Made by a program: the position numbers and the translations under genes
In this document: positions 7,677 to 16,520 of the stretch, in pieces
How positions within the stretch are numbered: the first letter of the stretch is position 1
Layout: the number at the start of each line of letters is the position of its first letter
Assembly: GCF_001941945.1 (NCBI RefSeq)
Contig: NZ_CP015584.1
Span: 638,335 to 702,334, forward strand
Direction: 5' to 3'
DNA from: Roseomonas gilardii
Lineage (GTDB): Bacteria > Pseudomonadota > Alphaproteobacteria > Acetobacterales > Acetobacteraceae
DNA length: 64,000 nucleotides
Notes under the pieces: model-generated
Told to the model about the DNA's origin: nothing
The model's input: only the letters and a program-made list of their open reading frames with translations
The model's database searches: none

Positions 7677-7689
7677 TGTATGCATTCAA
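7677..7689. promoter_or_regulatory. Candidate MocR operator, upstream copy
   Basis: TGTATGCATTCAA lies 45 bp before the MocR start and is identical to the site at 6194-6206. A second imperfect match (GTATGATTCACTTGCATA) follows within 25 bp. This would fit the pairs of direct repeats that MocR proteins bind. Autoregulation is inferred. Confidence 0.45.
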
Positions 7690-7776
7690 GGTGGGTATGA
7701 TTCACTTGCATATCCGTTAAGAGTAATCCAGAGCCGGATTAAAGCCGTCGGGATGTGGGGTTCCTGACAGTACCGG

Positions 7777-8109
7777 ATGCGGATTTTATTGCGACACAAC
7801 AACATACCGCACGCGCCATTCTGGTCTTTTGCTGCCCCCTTGCCAGGATCAGCATTCGTCCTGCCGCCCTTTCTGATCTCATGGCTCGACCGTCACGCCC
7901 TGGCACTGGACGAAGGCAAAGCCGATTGGGGATCGGAGCAGCGCATCTTCTTCGGCGTCATCCGACTGCTCGCCAATGCACTGGAGATGCCGCTGGTCTG
8001 CACTGGCACAGACCGAGGGCTGAGGTGGTCCCCGGTCCGGCTTTCCCGCAGTTTGTGTTGGGCTGATGTGACGATGCTATCGGTCAGGCGTCTGGCTGTG
8101 GATGGGTGA
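7777..8109 (+). pseudogene. TniB-like transposition ATPase fragment
   Basis: The frame contains SEQRIFFGVIRLLANALE followed by MPLVCTGTD (7933-8013). This resembles the TniB ATPase segment around 'EQR-F-N-LRFLAN-L-IPLVC-GTD' in Tn5053/Tn552-type elements. The P-loop and Walker B parts are absent. The sequence after 8013 departs from the family, probably through a frameshift. It is best read as a relic of a Tn7/Tn5053-like element, next to other IS relics on its left. Confidence 0.45.
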
Positions 8110-8125
8110 GGATGCAGCAGACATG

Positions 8126-8596
8126 TCAGGGGGTGTTCCTCATCCGGTCGGCGGTCCAGACGAAGTCCTGCCCCTCCCGCGACTTGTGGCAGGAGAAGCA
8201 GCGGGCGAGGTTCTCGCTCGTGTTGACGGTGCGGTCCGGGGCGAAGGACTGGTATTCCCACTCGCCGTTGCGCTGGGCAGGCGGGTACTCGGCGCCCCAG
8301 CCCGCGCGCTTTTCCATCACGACGAAGCGGTGGAGTTCACCGCCGCGGTGGTCCTCCATCGTGATGACGGTGCCGCTGGGAAAAGGCTCACCACGCTTCA
8401 CCGCCTCGATCGCCTCGCGGCTGGTGAAGAGTTCCTCGCGGATGTTGCCGCGGTTCACGGTCGCGTAGTGCACGCCGCGCCGGTAGTCCTCGGGGAAGTG
8501 AACGAGGTCTCCTCCCGCCCAGGCCTGCCAGGCGGCTGTGACGGCAGCACCGATCATCAACGCAGCCGACAGGCCGTGGAGCAGCATGGGCTTCAT
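8126..8596 (-). CDS. Cytochrome P460 family c-type heme protein
   Basis: A 156-residue exported protein. A signal peptide (residues 1-27, ending AWQAWAG) is followed by the P460 domain. The domain includes HFPEDYRRGVHYATVNRGN and ends in a single c-heme site, CFSCHKSREGQDFVW. Known relatives oxidise hydroxylamine or bind NO in the periplasm, and many are of unknown role. It is last in a leftward run with a tautomerase, two SDRs and a cupin, 90 bp after the tautomerase. The heme motif is clear; the physiological substrate is not. Confidence 0.85.
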   Translation of the reverse strand: MKPMLLHGLSAALMIGAAVTAAWQAWAGGDLVHFPEDYRRGVHYATVNRGNIREELFTSREAIEAVKRGEPFPSGTVITMEDHRGGELHRFVVMEKRAGWGAEYPPAQRNGEWEYQSFAPDRTVNTSENLARCFSCHKSREGQDFVWTADRMRNTP

Positions 8597-8685
8597 GCTC
8601 TGCCTTCCTCGTTGCCGATAAAGGGTGTTGGGACCGGGCCCGGTGACCTGTTGGTGCCGCCCTCAGGAGCGGGTGGCGGACGCCG

Positions 8686-8916
8686 CTAAAACGGGTTGTA
8701 CCCCGGCTTCTTGTAGAGCGTGTCGGGCTTGCCCAGGATATCAGGCTTGTAGACCGTCTCGGCCCAGTCGCTCGGATGGATGTCCTCAATGCTGACCGAC
8801 ACCGAACGTTCCGCATTGCTCGTGGTGGCCGTGATGGCCTTGGTCACCTCCTCGGCGATCCGTGCCTTCTGCTGCTCGGACTTTCCGGCGTAGAGCTTGA
8901 CGATGACGTGGGGCAT
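8686..8916 (-). CDS. 4-oxalocrotonate tautomerase-family enzyme
   Basis: A 76-residue small tautomerase. After removal of Met1, the catalytic proline is N-terminal (PHVIVKLYAGKSEQQ). Basic residues and the SVSIEDIHPSDWAETVY segment agree with the PptA/4-OT-like group. It would act as a cytoplasmic oligomer interconverting keto and enol acids. It lies in a cupin-SDR-SDR-tautomerase-P460 cluster, which suggests a role in processing an oxo or hydroxy intermediate. Confidence 0.88.
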   Translation of the reverse strand: MPHVIVKLYAGKSEQQKARIAEEVTKAITATTSNAERSVSVSIEDIHPSDWAETVYKPDILGKPDTLYKKPGYNPF

Positions 8917-8940
8917 GATCCTGCCTTTTCTCGGGGCCAG

Positions 8941-9702
8941 TCAGTGCGCGGTGAATCCGCCGTCGACGGCGAGTGCATGGCCGATGACGAAGCTGGCACC
9001 AGGGCCGCACAGCCAGAGCACCGCCGAGGCGATTTCCTCCGGCCGTCCCAGCCGTCCGATAGGCTGGTCCCGCATGATCTCCTTCATCGCCTCCGGTTCC
9101 TGGGCCAGCATCTCCGCCACCATCGGTGTCTCGACGGTGCCCGGGCAGACGGCATTGATGCGGATGCCCTTCGCCGCGTACTCAAGGGCGGCGCTCTTGG
9201 TCATGCCGATCACGCCGTGCTTGGAGGCGTGGTACGCCGCCCGGCCTGGCAGGCCGATCAGCCCACCAATGGAGGAGCAGTTGACGATGGCGCCGCTGCC
9301 CTGGGTCCGCATCTGGCGCAGCTCGTGCTTCATGCAATTCCAGATACCGCGCAGGTTCACCGCCATGACACGCTCGTACTCGTCGTTGCCGACGTCGGCG
9401 ATTTCCCGAGCGGGAGACTGGATGCCTGCGTTGTTGTAGGCGGCGTCCAGGCGCCCGAAGGCGGCGACCGTCCGCTCGACGGCGTCGGCGACCTGCTCCT
9501 CGTCAGTGACGTCGCAGGTAACGCCGAGTACCTGGAAGCCGGAACCCTTCAGATGCTCGACCGCCGCGCCGAGCGCGCCCTCGTCGCGGTCGGCCAGGGC
9601 CACGGCGGCCCCGGCTTCGGCGAAGGCGCGCACGGTGGCAAGGCCCATGCCGGAACTCCCGCCGGTCACCAGGGCGACCTTGTCGTGGAAGGACAGGGTC
9701 AT
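8941..9702 (-). CDS. SDR-family oxidoreductase
   Basis: A 253-residue classical short-chain dehydrogenase. It has the TGGSSGMG nucleotide site, NNAG, a catalytic serine in VNCSSIGG and YHASK. The aspartate in LADRDEGA after strand 2 favours NAD(H). Five bases separate its start from the upstream SDR stop, so the two are co-transcribed. The best general match is the glucose-1-dehydrogenase/3-oxoacyl reductase-like group. The substrate cannot be read from sequence. Confidence 0.9.
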   Translation of the reverse strand: MTLSFHDKVALVTGGSSGMGLATVRAFAEAGAAVALADRDEGALGAAVEHLKGSGFQVLGVTCDVTDEEQVADAVERTVAAFGRLDAAYNNAGIQSPAREIADVGNDEYERVMAVNLRGIWNCMKHELRQMRTQGSGAIVNCSSIGGLIGLPGRAAYHASKHGVIGMTKSAALEYAAKGIRINAVCPGTVETPMVAEMLAQEPEAMKEIMRDQPIGRLGRPEEIASAVLWLCGPGASFVIGHALAVDGGFTAH

Positions 9703-9706
9703 GACC

Positions 9707-10444
9707 TCAGTACTCCTGGCTCGTGGGCCGGAAGAGGATCTCGTTGATGTCCACGTTGTCCGGCTGGCTGATCGCGAAGGCGACCGTGTCGGCGAAGGCG
9801 TCGGCCGGAATGGCGCCCTGGTAGCGCTTGCGGACCGCCTCGGCGATGTCGGGTTCGGTGATGCTGTCCACCAGCTCGGTGTCGACCATGCCGGGCGAAA
9901 TGATGGTGCTACGGATGTTGTAGGGCTTCACCTCCTGCCGCAGGCCTTCCGAAATCACGCGGACGGCGTGCTTGGTGGCGGCGTAGACGACACCCGCCGG
10001 GTTCACCTTGTGGCCCGCGACGGAGGAGACGGAGATGATATGCCCGCTCTTGCGCGCCTTCATGTGCGGCAGCGCAGCGGCGATGCCATAGAGCACGCCC
10101 TTGACGTTGACGTCGATGGTGCGGTCCCATTCCTCCACCTTCAGCCGTTCCAGCGGCGAGAAGGGCATGAGGCCCGCGTTGTTGAGCATCACGTCGATGC
10201 GGCCATGGATCTGCATCGCGCGATCCACCAGGCGTTGCACCTGCTCACGCTCGGTGACGTCGGTCTGCACGACGGCGTCCTGGCCGAGCGACAACTCCCC
10301 GGCGAGCGCCTGGAGCCGTTCCAGCCGCCGGGCGCCGAGCACCACATGGGCGCCGTCGCGGGCAAGCCGCCGCGCCGTCGCCGCACCGAGCCCGCTGCTG
10401 GCGCCGGTGATGACGACGACCTTGTCCTGAATGCCTTGGGTCAT
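9707..10444 (-). CDS. SDR-family oxidoreductase
   Basis: A 245-residue classical SDR. It has [22 protein letters not shown] and the active-site YAATK. The LGARRLERL segment after strand 2 has arginines that favour NADP(H). It is close to the clavulanate-dehydrogenase-like/YdfG-like SDRs. It sits between the cupin gene (8-bp gap) and a second SDR (4-bp gap). Paired SDRs with probably different cofactor preference may carry out successive steps, or opposite redox steps, on one substrate. Confidence 0.9.
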   Translation of the reverse strand: MTQGIQDKVVVITGASSGLGAATARRLARDGAHVVLGARRLERLQALAGELSLGQDAVVQTDVTEREQVQRLVDRAMQIHGRIDVMLNNAGLMPFSPLERLKVEEWDRTIDVNVKGVLYGIAAALPHMKARKSGHIISVSSVAGHKVNPAGVVYAATKHAVRVISEGLRQEVKPYNIRSTIISPGMVDTELVDSITEPDIAEAVRKRYQGAIPADAFADTVAFAISQPDNVDINEILFRPTSQEY

Positions 10445-10452
10445 GACCCGCC

Positions 10453-10848
10453 TCAGCGCCGGTACTGCTCGTCGGTGACGTGTTCCATCCAGTCCACGGG
10501 GGAGCCGTTGAACTTCTCCTGGATGGCGATGTGGCTCATGGCGGTGGTTGCCGTCGCGCCGTGCCAGTGCTTCTCACCCGGTGGGAACCACACCACGTCA
10601 CCCGGGCGGATCTCCTCGATCGGGCCGCCCTCGCGCTGCACCCAGCCGCAGCCCGTGGTGACAACCAGCGTCTGCCCCAGCGGGTGCGTGTGCCAGGCGG
10701 TGCGGGCGCCAGGCTCGAAGGTGACCAGGGCGCCCGCGACGCGGGCCGGGTCCGGCGGGCTGAACAGTGGATCGATGCGGACGGTGCCGGTGAAGTACTC
10801 CGCCGGTCCCTTGTTGGAAGGCTGGGTGCCCGGGCGCTTGATGTCCAT
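10453..10848 (-). CDS. Cupin-domain protein
   Basis: A 131-residue single-domain cupin. Motif 1 is [16 protein letters not shown] and motif 2 is [16 protein letters not shown], with metal-ligand histidines and a glutamate present. It resembles the cupins often annotated beside carboxymuconolactone decarboxylase. It is first in the leftward cluster and diverges from a LysR gene across a 133-bp gap. It could be a metal-dependent enzyme or isomerase; no reaction can be assigned. Confidence 0.85.
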   Translation of the reverse strand: MDIKRPGTQPSNKGPAEYFTGTVRIDPLFSPPDPARVAGALVTFEPGARTAWHTHPLGQTLVVTTGCGWVQREGGPIEEIRPGDVVWFPPGEKHWHGATATTAMSHIAIQEKFNGSPVDWMEHVTDEQYRR

Positions 10849-10963
10849 TCGGCTTCTCCATCACGTCTCGAAGCGGAGCGCCCTGGCGGGTGACCGCGAC
10901 ATGTCTGTCAAAGAGGTAATGGATGGATTGCCCCAGGATTAGAGCCTAAAACCCGCATAGACT

Positions 10964-10980
10964 TTGAAGAGCTTCTTCAA
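10964..10980. promoter_or_regulatory. Inverted repeat abutting the LysR start
   Basis: TTGAAGA-GCT-TCTTCAA is a perfect 7-bp inverted repeat ending one base before the LysR ATG at 10982. It lies in the divergent gap to the cupin gene. LysR regulators often bind interrupted dyads of this size, so it is a candidate autoregulatory site that could also control the leftward cluster. Confidence 0.5.
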
Positions 10981-10981
10981 A

Positions 10982-11875
10982 ATGGTGAAAGCAAAACTGG
11001 ATGATCTGAGTGCCCTGCTCGCCGTCGCGCGGGAGCGGAGCTTCACCAGGGCCGCCGCGAAGCTCGGCGTGTCGCCGTCGGCGCTGAGCCAGACGGTGCG
11101 CGAGGTGGAGGCCCGGCTCAAGCTGCGGCTGCTCACCCGGACCACCCGTAGCGTCTCTCCCACGCAAGCAGGGGAGCACCTGCTGCGCAATGTCGGGCCG
11201 CGGTTGGACGAGATCGACGCCGAGCTCGCCGCCCTGAGCGAGTTCAGCGAGAAGCCGTCGGGGACCATCCGCATCTCTGCGACCGAGAACGCGGCCATGT
11301 CCGTGCTGATGCCTGTCCTGGGACCCCTCCTGTCGGAGTATCCGGACATCAAGGTGGAGATCTTTGTCGACTACGGCCTGACCGACATCGCCGCCGAGCA
11401 GTTCGACGCCGGGGTGCGACCGGGCGAGACACTCGCCAAGGGCATGATCGCCGTGCCCATCAGCCCACCCATGCGCATGGCAGTGGTGGGCTCCCCCGCC
11501 TACTTCGAGAGGCGGCCGCAGCCGCGCAAGCCGCAGGACCTGACCGCGCACAACTGCATCAACCTGCGCCTGCCGACGCATGGTGGGCTGTACGCCTGGG
11601 AGTTCGAGAAAGGAAAGCGGGAGGTCAAGGTTCGCGTCGAGGGGCAGTTCGTGTTCAACAATACGACGTTGATGCTGAATGCAGCCTTGGATGGACTTGG
11701 GCTCGTCTATCTCGCTGAGCAGCATGTACAGCCGTATGTCACGGATGGCAGGCTGGTGCGAGTGCTGGAGGACTGGTGCGAGCCGTTCTCGGGCTACCAC
11801 CTCTACTATCCCAGTCGCCGTCAGCCGACGCCTGCATTTGCGCTGATAGTGGATGCACTGCGTTACCGGGCCTGA
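10982..11875 (+). CDS. LysR-family transcriptional regulator
   Basis: A 297-residue LTTR of normal length. The N-terminal HTH reads LDDLSALLAVARERSFTRAA and then LGVSPSALSQTVREVE. The effector domain begins near ISATENAAMSVLMP. I chose the ATG at 10982, which starts the conserved helix at the usual distance; the upstream TTG start would lie in the inverted repeat. It is divergent from the cupin-SDR-tautomerase-P460 cluster and probably its activator. Confidence 0.92.
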   Translation: MVKAKLDDLSALLAVARERSFTRAAAKLGVSPSALSQTVREVEARLKLRLLTRTTRSVSPTQAGEHLLRNVGPRLDEIDAELAALSEFSEKPSGTIRISATENAAMSVLMPVLGPLLSEYPDIKVEIFVDYGLTDIAAEQFDAGVRPGETLAKGMIAVPISPPMRMAVVGSPAYFERRPQPRKPQDLTAHNCINLRLPTHGGLYAWEFEKGKREVKVRVEGQFVFNNTTLMLNAALDGLGLVYLAEQHVQPYVTDGRLVRVLEDWCEPFSGYHLYYPSRRQPTPAFALIVDALRYRA

Positions 11876-12072
11876 ACAGCGGCGGGTGCCGATGGCGTTT
11901 CATGCAGTCTGCTCGTGGCGTCATGGCTGCTATTGGGTACGGCCAGAAGTTATCCCGCCTGCCCTCGTCGTGCTTGGCTTACGCGCGCCGTCCCAGCTCA
12001 AGCTCAGAACCTATTAAATCTGACCTTGCGATCTGATAGCGTTGTGATTTCACGGCAGCCGAAGGTGCTGCC
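11876..12072. other. Intergenic region leading into an IS5-like remnant
   Basis: No gene is seen. The segment from about 11990 to 12072, just before the IS5-like start, is AT-richer (CCTATTAAATCTGACC) and may contain the left end of that insertion element, but no matching right-hand inverted repeat was found. Confidence 0.35.
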
Positions 12073-12165
12073 ATGGCGAAGTTGTTCTGGCTGACGGAGA
12101 CGCAAGTCGGGCGGATTTTGCCCTTCTTCCCGCTGTCGCAGGGGGTGCCGCGGGTGAAGGACTGA
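12073..12165 (+). pseudogene. IS5-family transposase, N-terminal fragment
   Basis: Thirty codons encode MAKLFWLTETQVGRILPFFP and then LSQGVPRVKD before a stop. This is the typical start of IS5-family (IS1031-like) transposases. The catalytic DDE part is absent, so the element is dead. Its right side is joined to the body of a LysR gene. Confidence 0.75.
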
Positions 12166-12212
12166 ACCACTCCGGGTTCGGAGGAGACCTCAACCGGTGC
12201 GCGCCGGGCGCG

Positions 12213-12947
12213 GCTGAGCTGCGGGATCGCGTCCATGAGCTGGCCCGGGAAGCGCGGGCGGTCCTGCGGCCGCAGCCTGCCCGGGTGGACACCGCCTCGC
12301 TGGAGCGGAGCTTCACCATCCGGGCCAGCGAGGGCTTCCTAGAGGTCCTCTCCGCCCCGGTCGTGGCAGCCGTCGCGCGAGCGGCGCCGCAGGTCCAACT
12401 CCGCTTCGTTCCGAAGCCGGACAAGGAGGCGGGCCCGCTCCGCGAGGGGTTGATCGACCTGGAGATCGGCCTGCACGGCACCTCCGCGCCGGAGATCCGC
12501 ACCCGCTTCCTGTTCCGCGACCGCTTCGTCGGCGTGGTCCGGACGGGGCATCCGCTCCTGGCGGTCGGGGAGGTGACGCCGGAACGCTACGCCGCCTGTC
12601 GGCACGTCGCGGCATCGCGGGAAGGGGAGACGGGCGAGGCGGTCGATACCGCCCTGGGGCGGCTTGGCCTCGGGCGGCGGATCGCCGTCGCCGTGCCCGG
12701 CTATCCGGATGCCATGCGGATCGCGCGCCAATCGGACCTGGTGGCGCTGGTGCCGCGATCCTGCCTCGGCAACGGGCTGCTGGGCGATCCAACCGTCACA
12801 TCCGGCTTGGAGGGGTTGGGTCTCCCGGTGCCGGCGCCGGAGTTCCTGATCTCGGCGATGTGGCATCCTCGCCTGGACGCCGATCCGGCGCATCGCTGGC
12901 TGCGCGAGACGGTCGTGACGGTCTGCCGGGAGGCCTATCCCGGATGA
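12213..12947 (+). pseudogene. LysR-family regulator lacking its DNA-binding domain
   Basis: The frame is open from before 12213. It reads the linker helix AELRDRVHELAREARAVL, then a full LTTR substrate-binding domain from SLERSFTIRASEGF to the C-terminus. About 80 N-terminal residues carrying the HTH are missing, replaced by the IS5-like fragment. The first usable ATG-like start inside is the GTG at 12285, giving 220 residues. A free effector domain could still be made, but it cannot bind DNA as a normal LTTR. Most likely a pseudogene. Confidence 0.8.
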
Positions 12948-12977
12948 TGAAGGAGGGCCGCTGCCGGGAACGCGCGG

Positions 12978-13334
12978 TCAGGCGCTGCCCTGGCGCGCGT
13001 CGAGCACCCGCTCGATGGCCTCGCAGGCCCAGTTCCCAACCTTGGCACCGTCCGCCATCACGACGACCTTGCCGCCAGTCCGCACCACCGCGGCGAGGCT
13101 GGCCAGCACGTGCTCTGGAAGGGTAGCGCCCGGGACCAGACCTTCGGGCAGGAGCCAGAGGCGGTCCCCTGGCTCGATCGTGTTTCCCGGCTCATCCAGG
13201 TTGTGCAGCACCGCCTGGAAGGCGCAATCCGTGACCAGGCCGAGCGAGAAGGTGGGACCACTGCCCAGGACCAGCCTGCCATCGCCGTCGTAGACAGCAC
13301 CCATTGAGACTTCAGTTTCGCCATCTACGGGCAT
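12978..13334 (-). CDS. Hypothetical protein, 118 residues
   Basis: I do not recognise a family. The protein is predicted soluble and acidic. It begins with MPVDGETEVSMGAVYDGDG, has repeated valine/leucine-rich strands and a GGKVVVMADGAKVGNWACE segment late on. A TGAGG ribosome site precedes the ATG at 13334. It stands alone between a truncated LysR gene on the opposite strand and a 250-bp gap. Codon use matches its neighbours, so I take it as a probable real gene. Confidence 0.5.
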   Translation of the reverse strand: MPVDGETEVSMGAVYDGDGRLVLGSGPTFSLGLVTDCAFQAVLHNLDEPGNTIEPGDRLWLLPEGLVPGATLPEHVLASLAAVVRTGGKVVVMADGAKVGNWACEAIERVLDARQGSA

Positions 13335-13582
13335 AAAAACCTCATGATCTGATCGGAGAGCCCATCGTCAGGAGGCGACCTCTAGTCCAGGCTGAATCGA
13401 GACCCGTCGCCTCCTCAACGCTTCCTCGTACTCCTCTGCGGGCAGATGAGGGCACGGGCAAGGGTTTGCGGGGCGAGGTGCCGGCCGGCGCGGCGCTTGC
13501 AACAGACGATCGGGTACCGGAAACGGGCAAGCCGGGCGAAGGTGCGCTCCAGGGCAACACCTGACATGGTGCCACCGCCATT

Positions 13583-14662
13583 CTACCCGATCCGCCTGCC
13601 CTCCGCGGTGTTGAAGAAATGCAATCGGGCCGGATCGCCGGCGACGCTTACCGCATCGCCCGCCTGGACACCGCTACCGCGCGGGAATTCCAGTGTCAGG
13701 ATGCGGTCCCCCTCCAGGCCGAGATAGCCGAAGACTTGGCTGCCCAGATGCTCCACCATGGTCAGCCGCCCCGAGAACCAGGCGCTTTCCTCGTCGCAGG
13801 GAAAGAGGTCCTCCGCCCGGATGCCCATCACGACGGCGCCGGTGGCGGGCACAGGGGTGGGCAGGCGGACCGGACGCACGGCACCGGCGGGCATCGCCAT
13901 CCAGCCGCCGGTATCGTCCGGATGGATTTCGCAAGGCAGGGTGTTCATCGTCGGGCTGCCGATGAAGCGGGCGACGAAGAGCGTGTCCGGGTGGTGATAG
14001 AGGTCCAGCGGCGCCCCGACCTGTTCCATCCTGCCGCCGTTCATCACGACAATCCGGTCGGCCAGCGTCATCGCCTCCACCTGATCATGCGTGACGTAGA
14101 TGGTCGTCGCCTTGAGGCGCCTGTGCAGCTTCGCGATCTCCAGCCGCATCTCGACGCGCAGCGCGGCATCGAGGTTGGACAGAGGCTCGTCGAAGAGGAA
14201 GGCATCCGGATGGCGCACGATGGCGCGCCCCATCGCGACACGCTGACGCTGCCCGCCGGAAAGCTGCGCCGGGCGCCGGTCGAGCAAGGATTCGATCTTC
14301 AGGATGCCGGCAGCGCGCCTGACCTCCGCCTCGACACCGCCGGGCGGCTGGTTTCGCATCTTCAGGCCGAAGCCCATGTTCTCGGCCACGCTCATATGAG
14401 GGTAGAGCGCGTAATCCTGGAAGACCATGGCGATGTTGCGCTCGCCAGGCGGCAGGTGGCCGATGCTGCGGCCGCGGATGCTGAGGTCGCCGGCGGTGAT
14501 CTCCTCCAACCCGGCGATCATCCGCAGCAGCGTGGACTTGCCGCAGCCGGAAGGGCCTACCAGCACGATGAACTCGCCGCTCTCGATGTCCAGATCGACC
14601 TGCTGGAGCACGTTCAGGGCACCATAGTCCTTCCGGATGCCACGCAGCGTGATGGCCGCCAT
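13583..14662 (-). CDS. Carbohydrate ABC transporter ATPase (MalK/UgpC type)
   Basis: A 359-residue ATPase. Walker A is GPSGCGKST, the signature LSGGQRQR, Walker B DAFLFDEPLSNLD, and the switch histidine lies in YVTHDQVEA. After residue 240 it carries the TOBE/MalK regulatory domain (FIGSPTMN). The ATG at 14662 has a strong AGGAGGAAG site. It energises the sugar permeases encoded divergently at 17854-19625. It is separated from the GntR-led operon by a palindromic control region, so both transcripts are probably regulated together. Confidence 0.93.
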   Translation of the reverse strand: MAAITLRGIRKDYGALNVLQQVDLDIESGEFIVLVGPSGCGKSTLLRMIAGLEEITAGDLSIRGRSIGHLPPGERNIAMVFQDYALYPHMSVAENMGFGLKMRNQPPGGVEAEVRRAAGILKIESLLDRRPAQLSGGQRQRVAMGRAIVRHPDAFLFDEPLSNLDAALRVEMRLEIAKLHRRLKATTIYVTHDQVEAMTLADRIVVMNGGRMEQVGAPLDLYHHPDTLFVARFIGSPTMNTLPCEIHPDDTGGWMAMPAGAVRPVRLPTPVPATGAVVMGIRAEDLFPCDEESAWFSGRLTMVEHLGSQVFGYLGLEGDRILTLEFPRGSGVQAGDAVSVAGDPARLHFFNTAEGRRIG

Positions 14663-14757
14663 GGAACCTTCCTCCTGTTCAAACAGGGTCTGTCCCGGGC
14701 TGGGATTGTCCCCGTTCAGCAATTTCATTGTTGCCTGTCTTGCATATTATCAATAAT

Positions 14758-14769
14758 GATATCGATATC
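14758..14769. promoter_or_regulatory. Palindrome in divergent ATPase/GntR promoter region
   Basis: GATATCGATATC is a perfect 12-bp palindrome lying 22 bp before the GntR start. It is next to an AT-rich ATTATCAATAAT dyad-like stretch (14746-14757). Its location between the ATPase and the GntR operon makes it a candidate GntR operator. Confidence 0.45.
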
Positions 14770-14790
14770 GAGTGACAAGGAGTTTCGGCC

Positions 14791-15483
14791 ATGGGCGAGG
14801 CGGTCCTGGCGCCCCCCAGTCGAGGCGCGGCCCGGGGGGCGGCCGGCAAGGCATCCCTGCCATTCCTGGTGCTGAAGCGGCAGATCATGCTGGGTGAGCT
14901 GGAGGCCGGGCAGGTGCTGACGGAACTCGACCTCGCCAACCGCTTCTCGTGCAGCCAGGGCATGGTGCGCGAGGCATTGCTCCAGCTCCAGGAGGAAGGG
15001 CTCGTCCAGCGCAAGGGCTATCGCGGCACCCAGGTTTCCGAATGCACGACGGACGAGGCGGTCGAGATGTTCCACATCCGTCAGGCGATCGAGACGCGCG
15101 GCATCCGTCGCACCATGCGCCATCCGTCACGCAACCTCGTGCCCGACCTCCACGCCTTGATGAGGCAGATGGAGGAGTCCGCCGAAGGCGGGGACGAGCT
15201 TGAGCTCGCCGCGCTCGACCGGGATTTCCACCGACGCCTCTTCGCCGATGCCGGCCTCGCCGCGCTGGATCCGATCCTGCATCGCTGCCTGGTACACAAC
15301 CACCGCTACAAGATCTCCCGCAGCCTCGGCCCACGCGACCTGCGCCAGACCGCCCTGCGTCACGAGGCCATCATCGCCGCCATCGCACAGGGCGATGCCG
15401 GGGCCGCCGCAACCGCTCTGCAGCACCACATCGCGACCATCGTCGATCTCGGCCCGAACATCTTTCCGGACATCGTCCCATGA
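14791..15483 (+). CDS. GntR-family regulator (FCD domain)
   Basis: A 230-residue FadR-subfamily regulator. The winged helix spans about residues 22-88 (LANRFSCSQGMVREAL and LVQRKGYRGTQV), and an all-helical FCD ligand domain follows. The usual FCD metal-binding histidines appear in DLRQTALRHEAI and LQHHIA. It is the first gene of the sugar ABC operon and overlaps the next start by four bases (ATGA). Local control by a sugar or sugar-acid ligand is likely. Confidence 0.92.
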   Translation: MGEAVLAPPSRGAARGAAGKASLPFLVLKRQIMLGELEAGQVLTELDLANRFSCSQGMVREALLQLQEEGLVQRKGYRGTQVSECTTDEAVEMFHIRQAIETRGIRRTMRHPSRNLVPDLHALMRQMEESAEGGDELELAALDRDFHRRLFADAGLAALDPILHRCLVHNHRYKISRSLGPRDLRQTALRHEAIIAAIAQGDAGAAATALQHHIATIVDLGPNIFPDIVP

Positions 15484-16436
15484 GCGAACTCCCCACCGAA
15501 CTGGCGCCGGAGATGCGGGCCCTGGCGGAGCGCGTGGCGGCGGAGGACGGGCCGCAGCCGGACACCACCACCCTGCCGCCGGCCGAGGGGCGCGCCCTGG
15601 CGGCCCGACTGGCGGAACGATGGAACCGGAACCTCCCATCCCTGGCCGAGGCGCGCTGGGCCGTGGTCCCGGCCGATCCAGTGCTGGGCACGCCGGAGCA
15701 GGAGCTCCTCGTCCTGCGTCCGGAACAGGCGCGGCCCGGTGCCATCCTCTTCGTCCATGGCGGCGGCTTCGCCTTCTGCGACGCCCGCACCCATGAGCGC
15801 TGTGCCCGTGGCCTTGCCGTCGCCTCCGGACTGCCGGTGATCCTGCCAAACTACCGGCTCGCGCCCGAGCATCCCTTTCCCGCGGGGCTGCACGACGTGG
15901 TCGCGACGCGGCGGCGGTCCTTCGCCGCCTCCGGCTTGCCGGAAGGCCCTCTGCTGCTAGCGGGGGATTCGGCGGGTGCTAATCTGGCCCTGGCCTCCGA
16001 ACTCCACGAGCAGGCAGCGGGCGCATCCCCAGCCGCCGCGCTGCTGCTCTTCTACGGAGTCATGGATGCGGATTTCGGCACGGAATCCTACACCGTCTTC
16101 GCCGAAGGGCCTGGGCTGACACGGGCCAAGATGCAGCGCTACTGGGATTTCTACCTCGCTGACCGGGACCGTCGCCGCGACCCCCTCGTGGCGCCGCTGC
16201 ATGCCTCCGAGGCCGCGCTGCGCGCGCTGCCGCCAATGCATCTCATGGCGGCCGGGATCGATCCGTTGCTGAGCGACACGCTGAACTTTGCCGCCCGCCT
16301 CCGTGCCCTGGGCCGGACGGAGGAGGCGGTAGTGGTGCACGGCGTCGTGCACGGCTTCCTGCAGATGTCGGAACACCTGCCGCAGGCCCGCGAGGCGATC
16401 GCCGCCGCCGGCGCCTTCGCCCGGCGGATCGCATGA
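15480..16436 (+). CDS. Alpha/beta hydrolase, hormone-sensitive-lipase type
   Basis: A 318-residue esterase. The oxyanion motif HGGGFAF, nucleophile elbow GDSAG, a late aspartate in GIDPLLSD and a histidine in GVVHGF complete the catalytic set. It starts within the GntR stop codon, so it is translationally coupled. In a sugar-uptake operon it could remove acyl groups from an imported acylated sugar or open a lactone; this is inference. No signal peptide is seen, so it should be cytoplasmic. Confidence 0.9.
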   Translation: MSELPTELAPEMRALAERVAAEDGPQPDTTTLPPAEGRALAARLAERWNRNLPSLAEARWAVVPADPVLGTPEQELLVLRPEQARPGAILFVHGGGFAFCDARTHERCARGLAVASGLPVILPNYRLAPEHPFPAGLHDVVATRRRSFAASGLPEGPLLLAGDSAGANLALASELHEQAAGASPAAALLLFYGVMDADFGTESYTVFAEGPGLTRAKMQRYWDFYLADRDRRRDPLVAPLHASEAALRALPPMHLMAAGIDPLLSDTLNFAARLRALGRTEEAVVVHGVVHGFLQMSEHLPQAREAIAAAGAFARRIA

Positions 16437-16520
16437 CCATCGCGCCTTAGCTGCCGCGCATTGGAACGGCCGAACCGAATACGGCGGCCGTGTAGGAAAC
16501 TTGTCTGGGAGGACACAGGA

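Noticed and set aside
13335..13582. Possible transposase fragment (LERTFARLARFRYP on the minus strand)
   Set aside because: The resemblance to IS5-type C-terminal motifs is too short and the surrounding residues do not follow the family.
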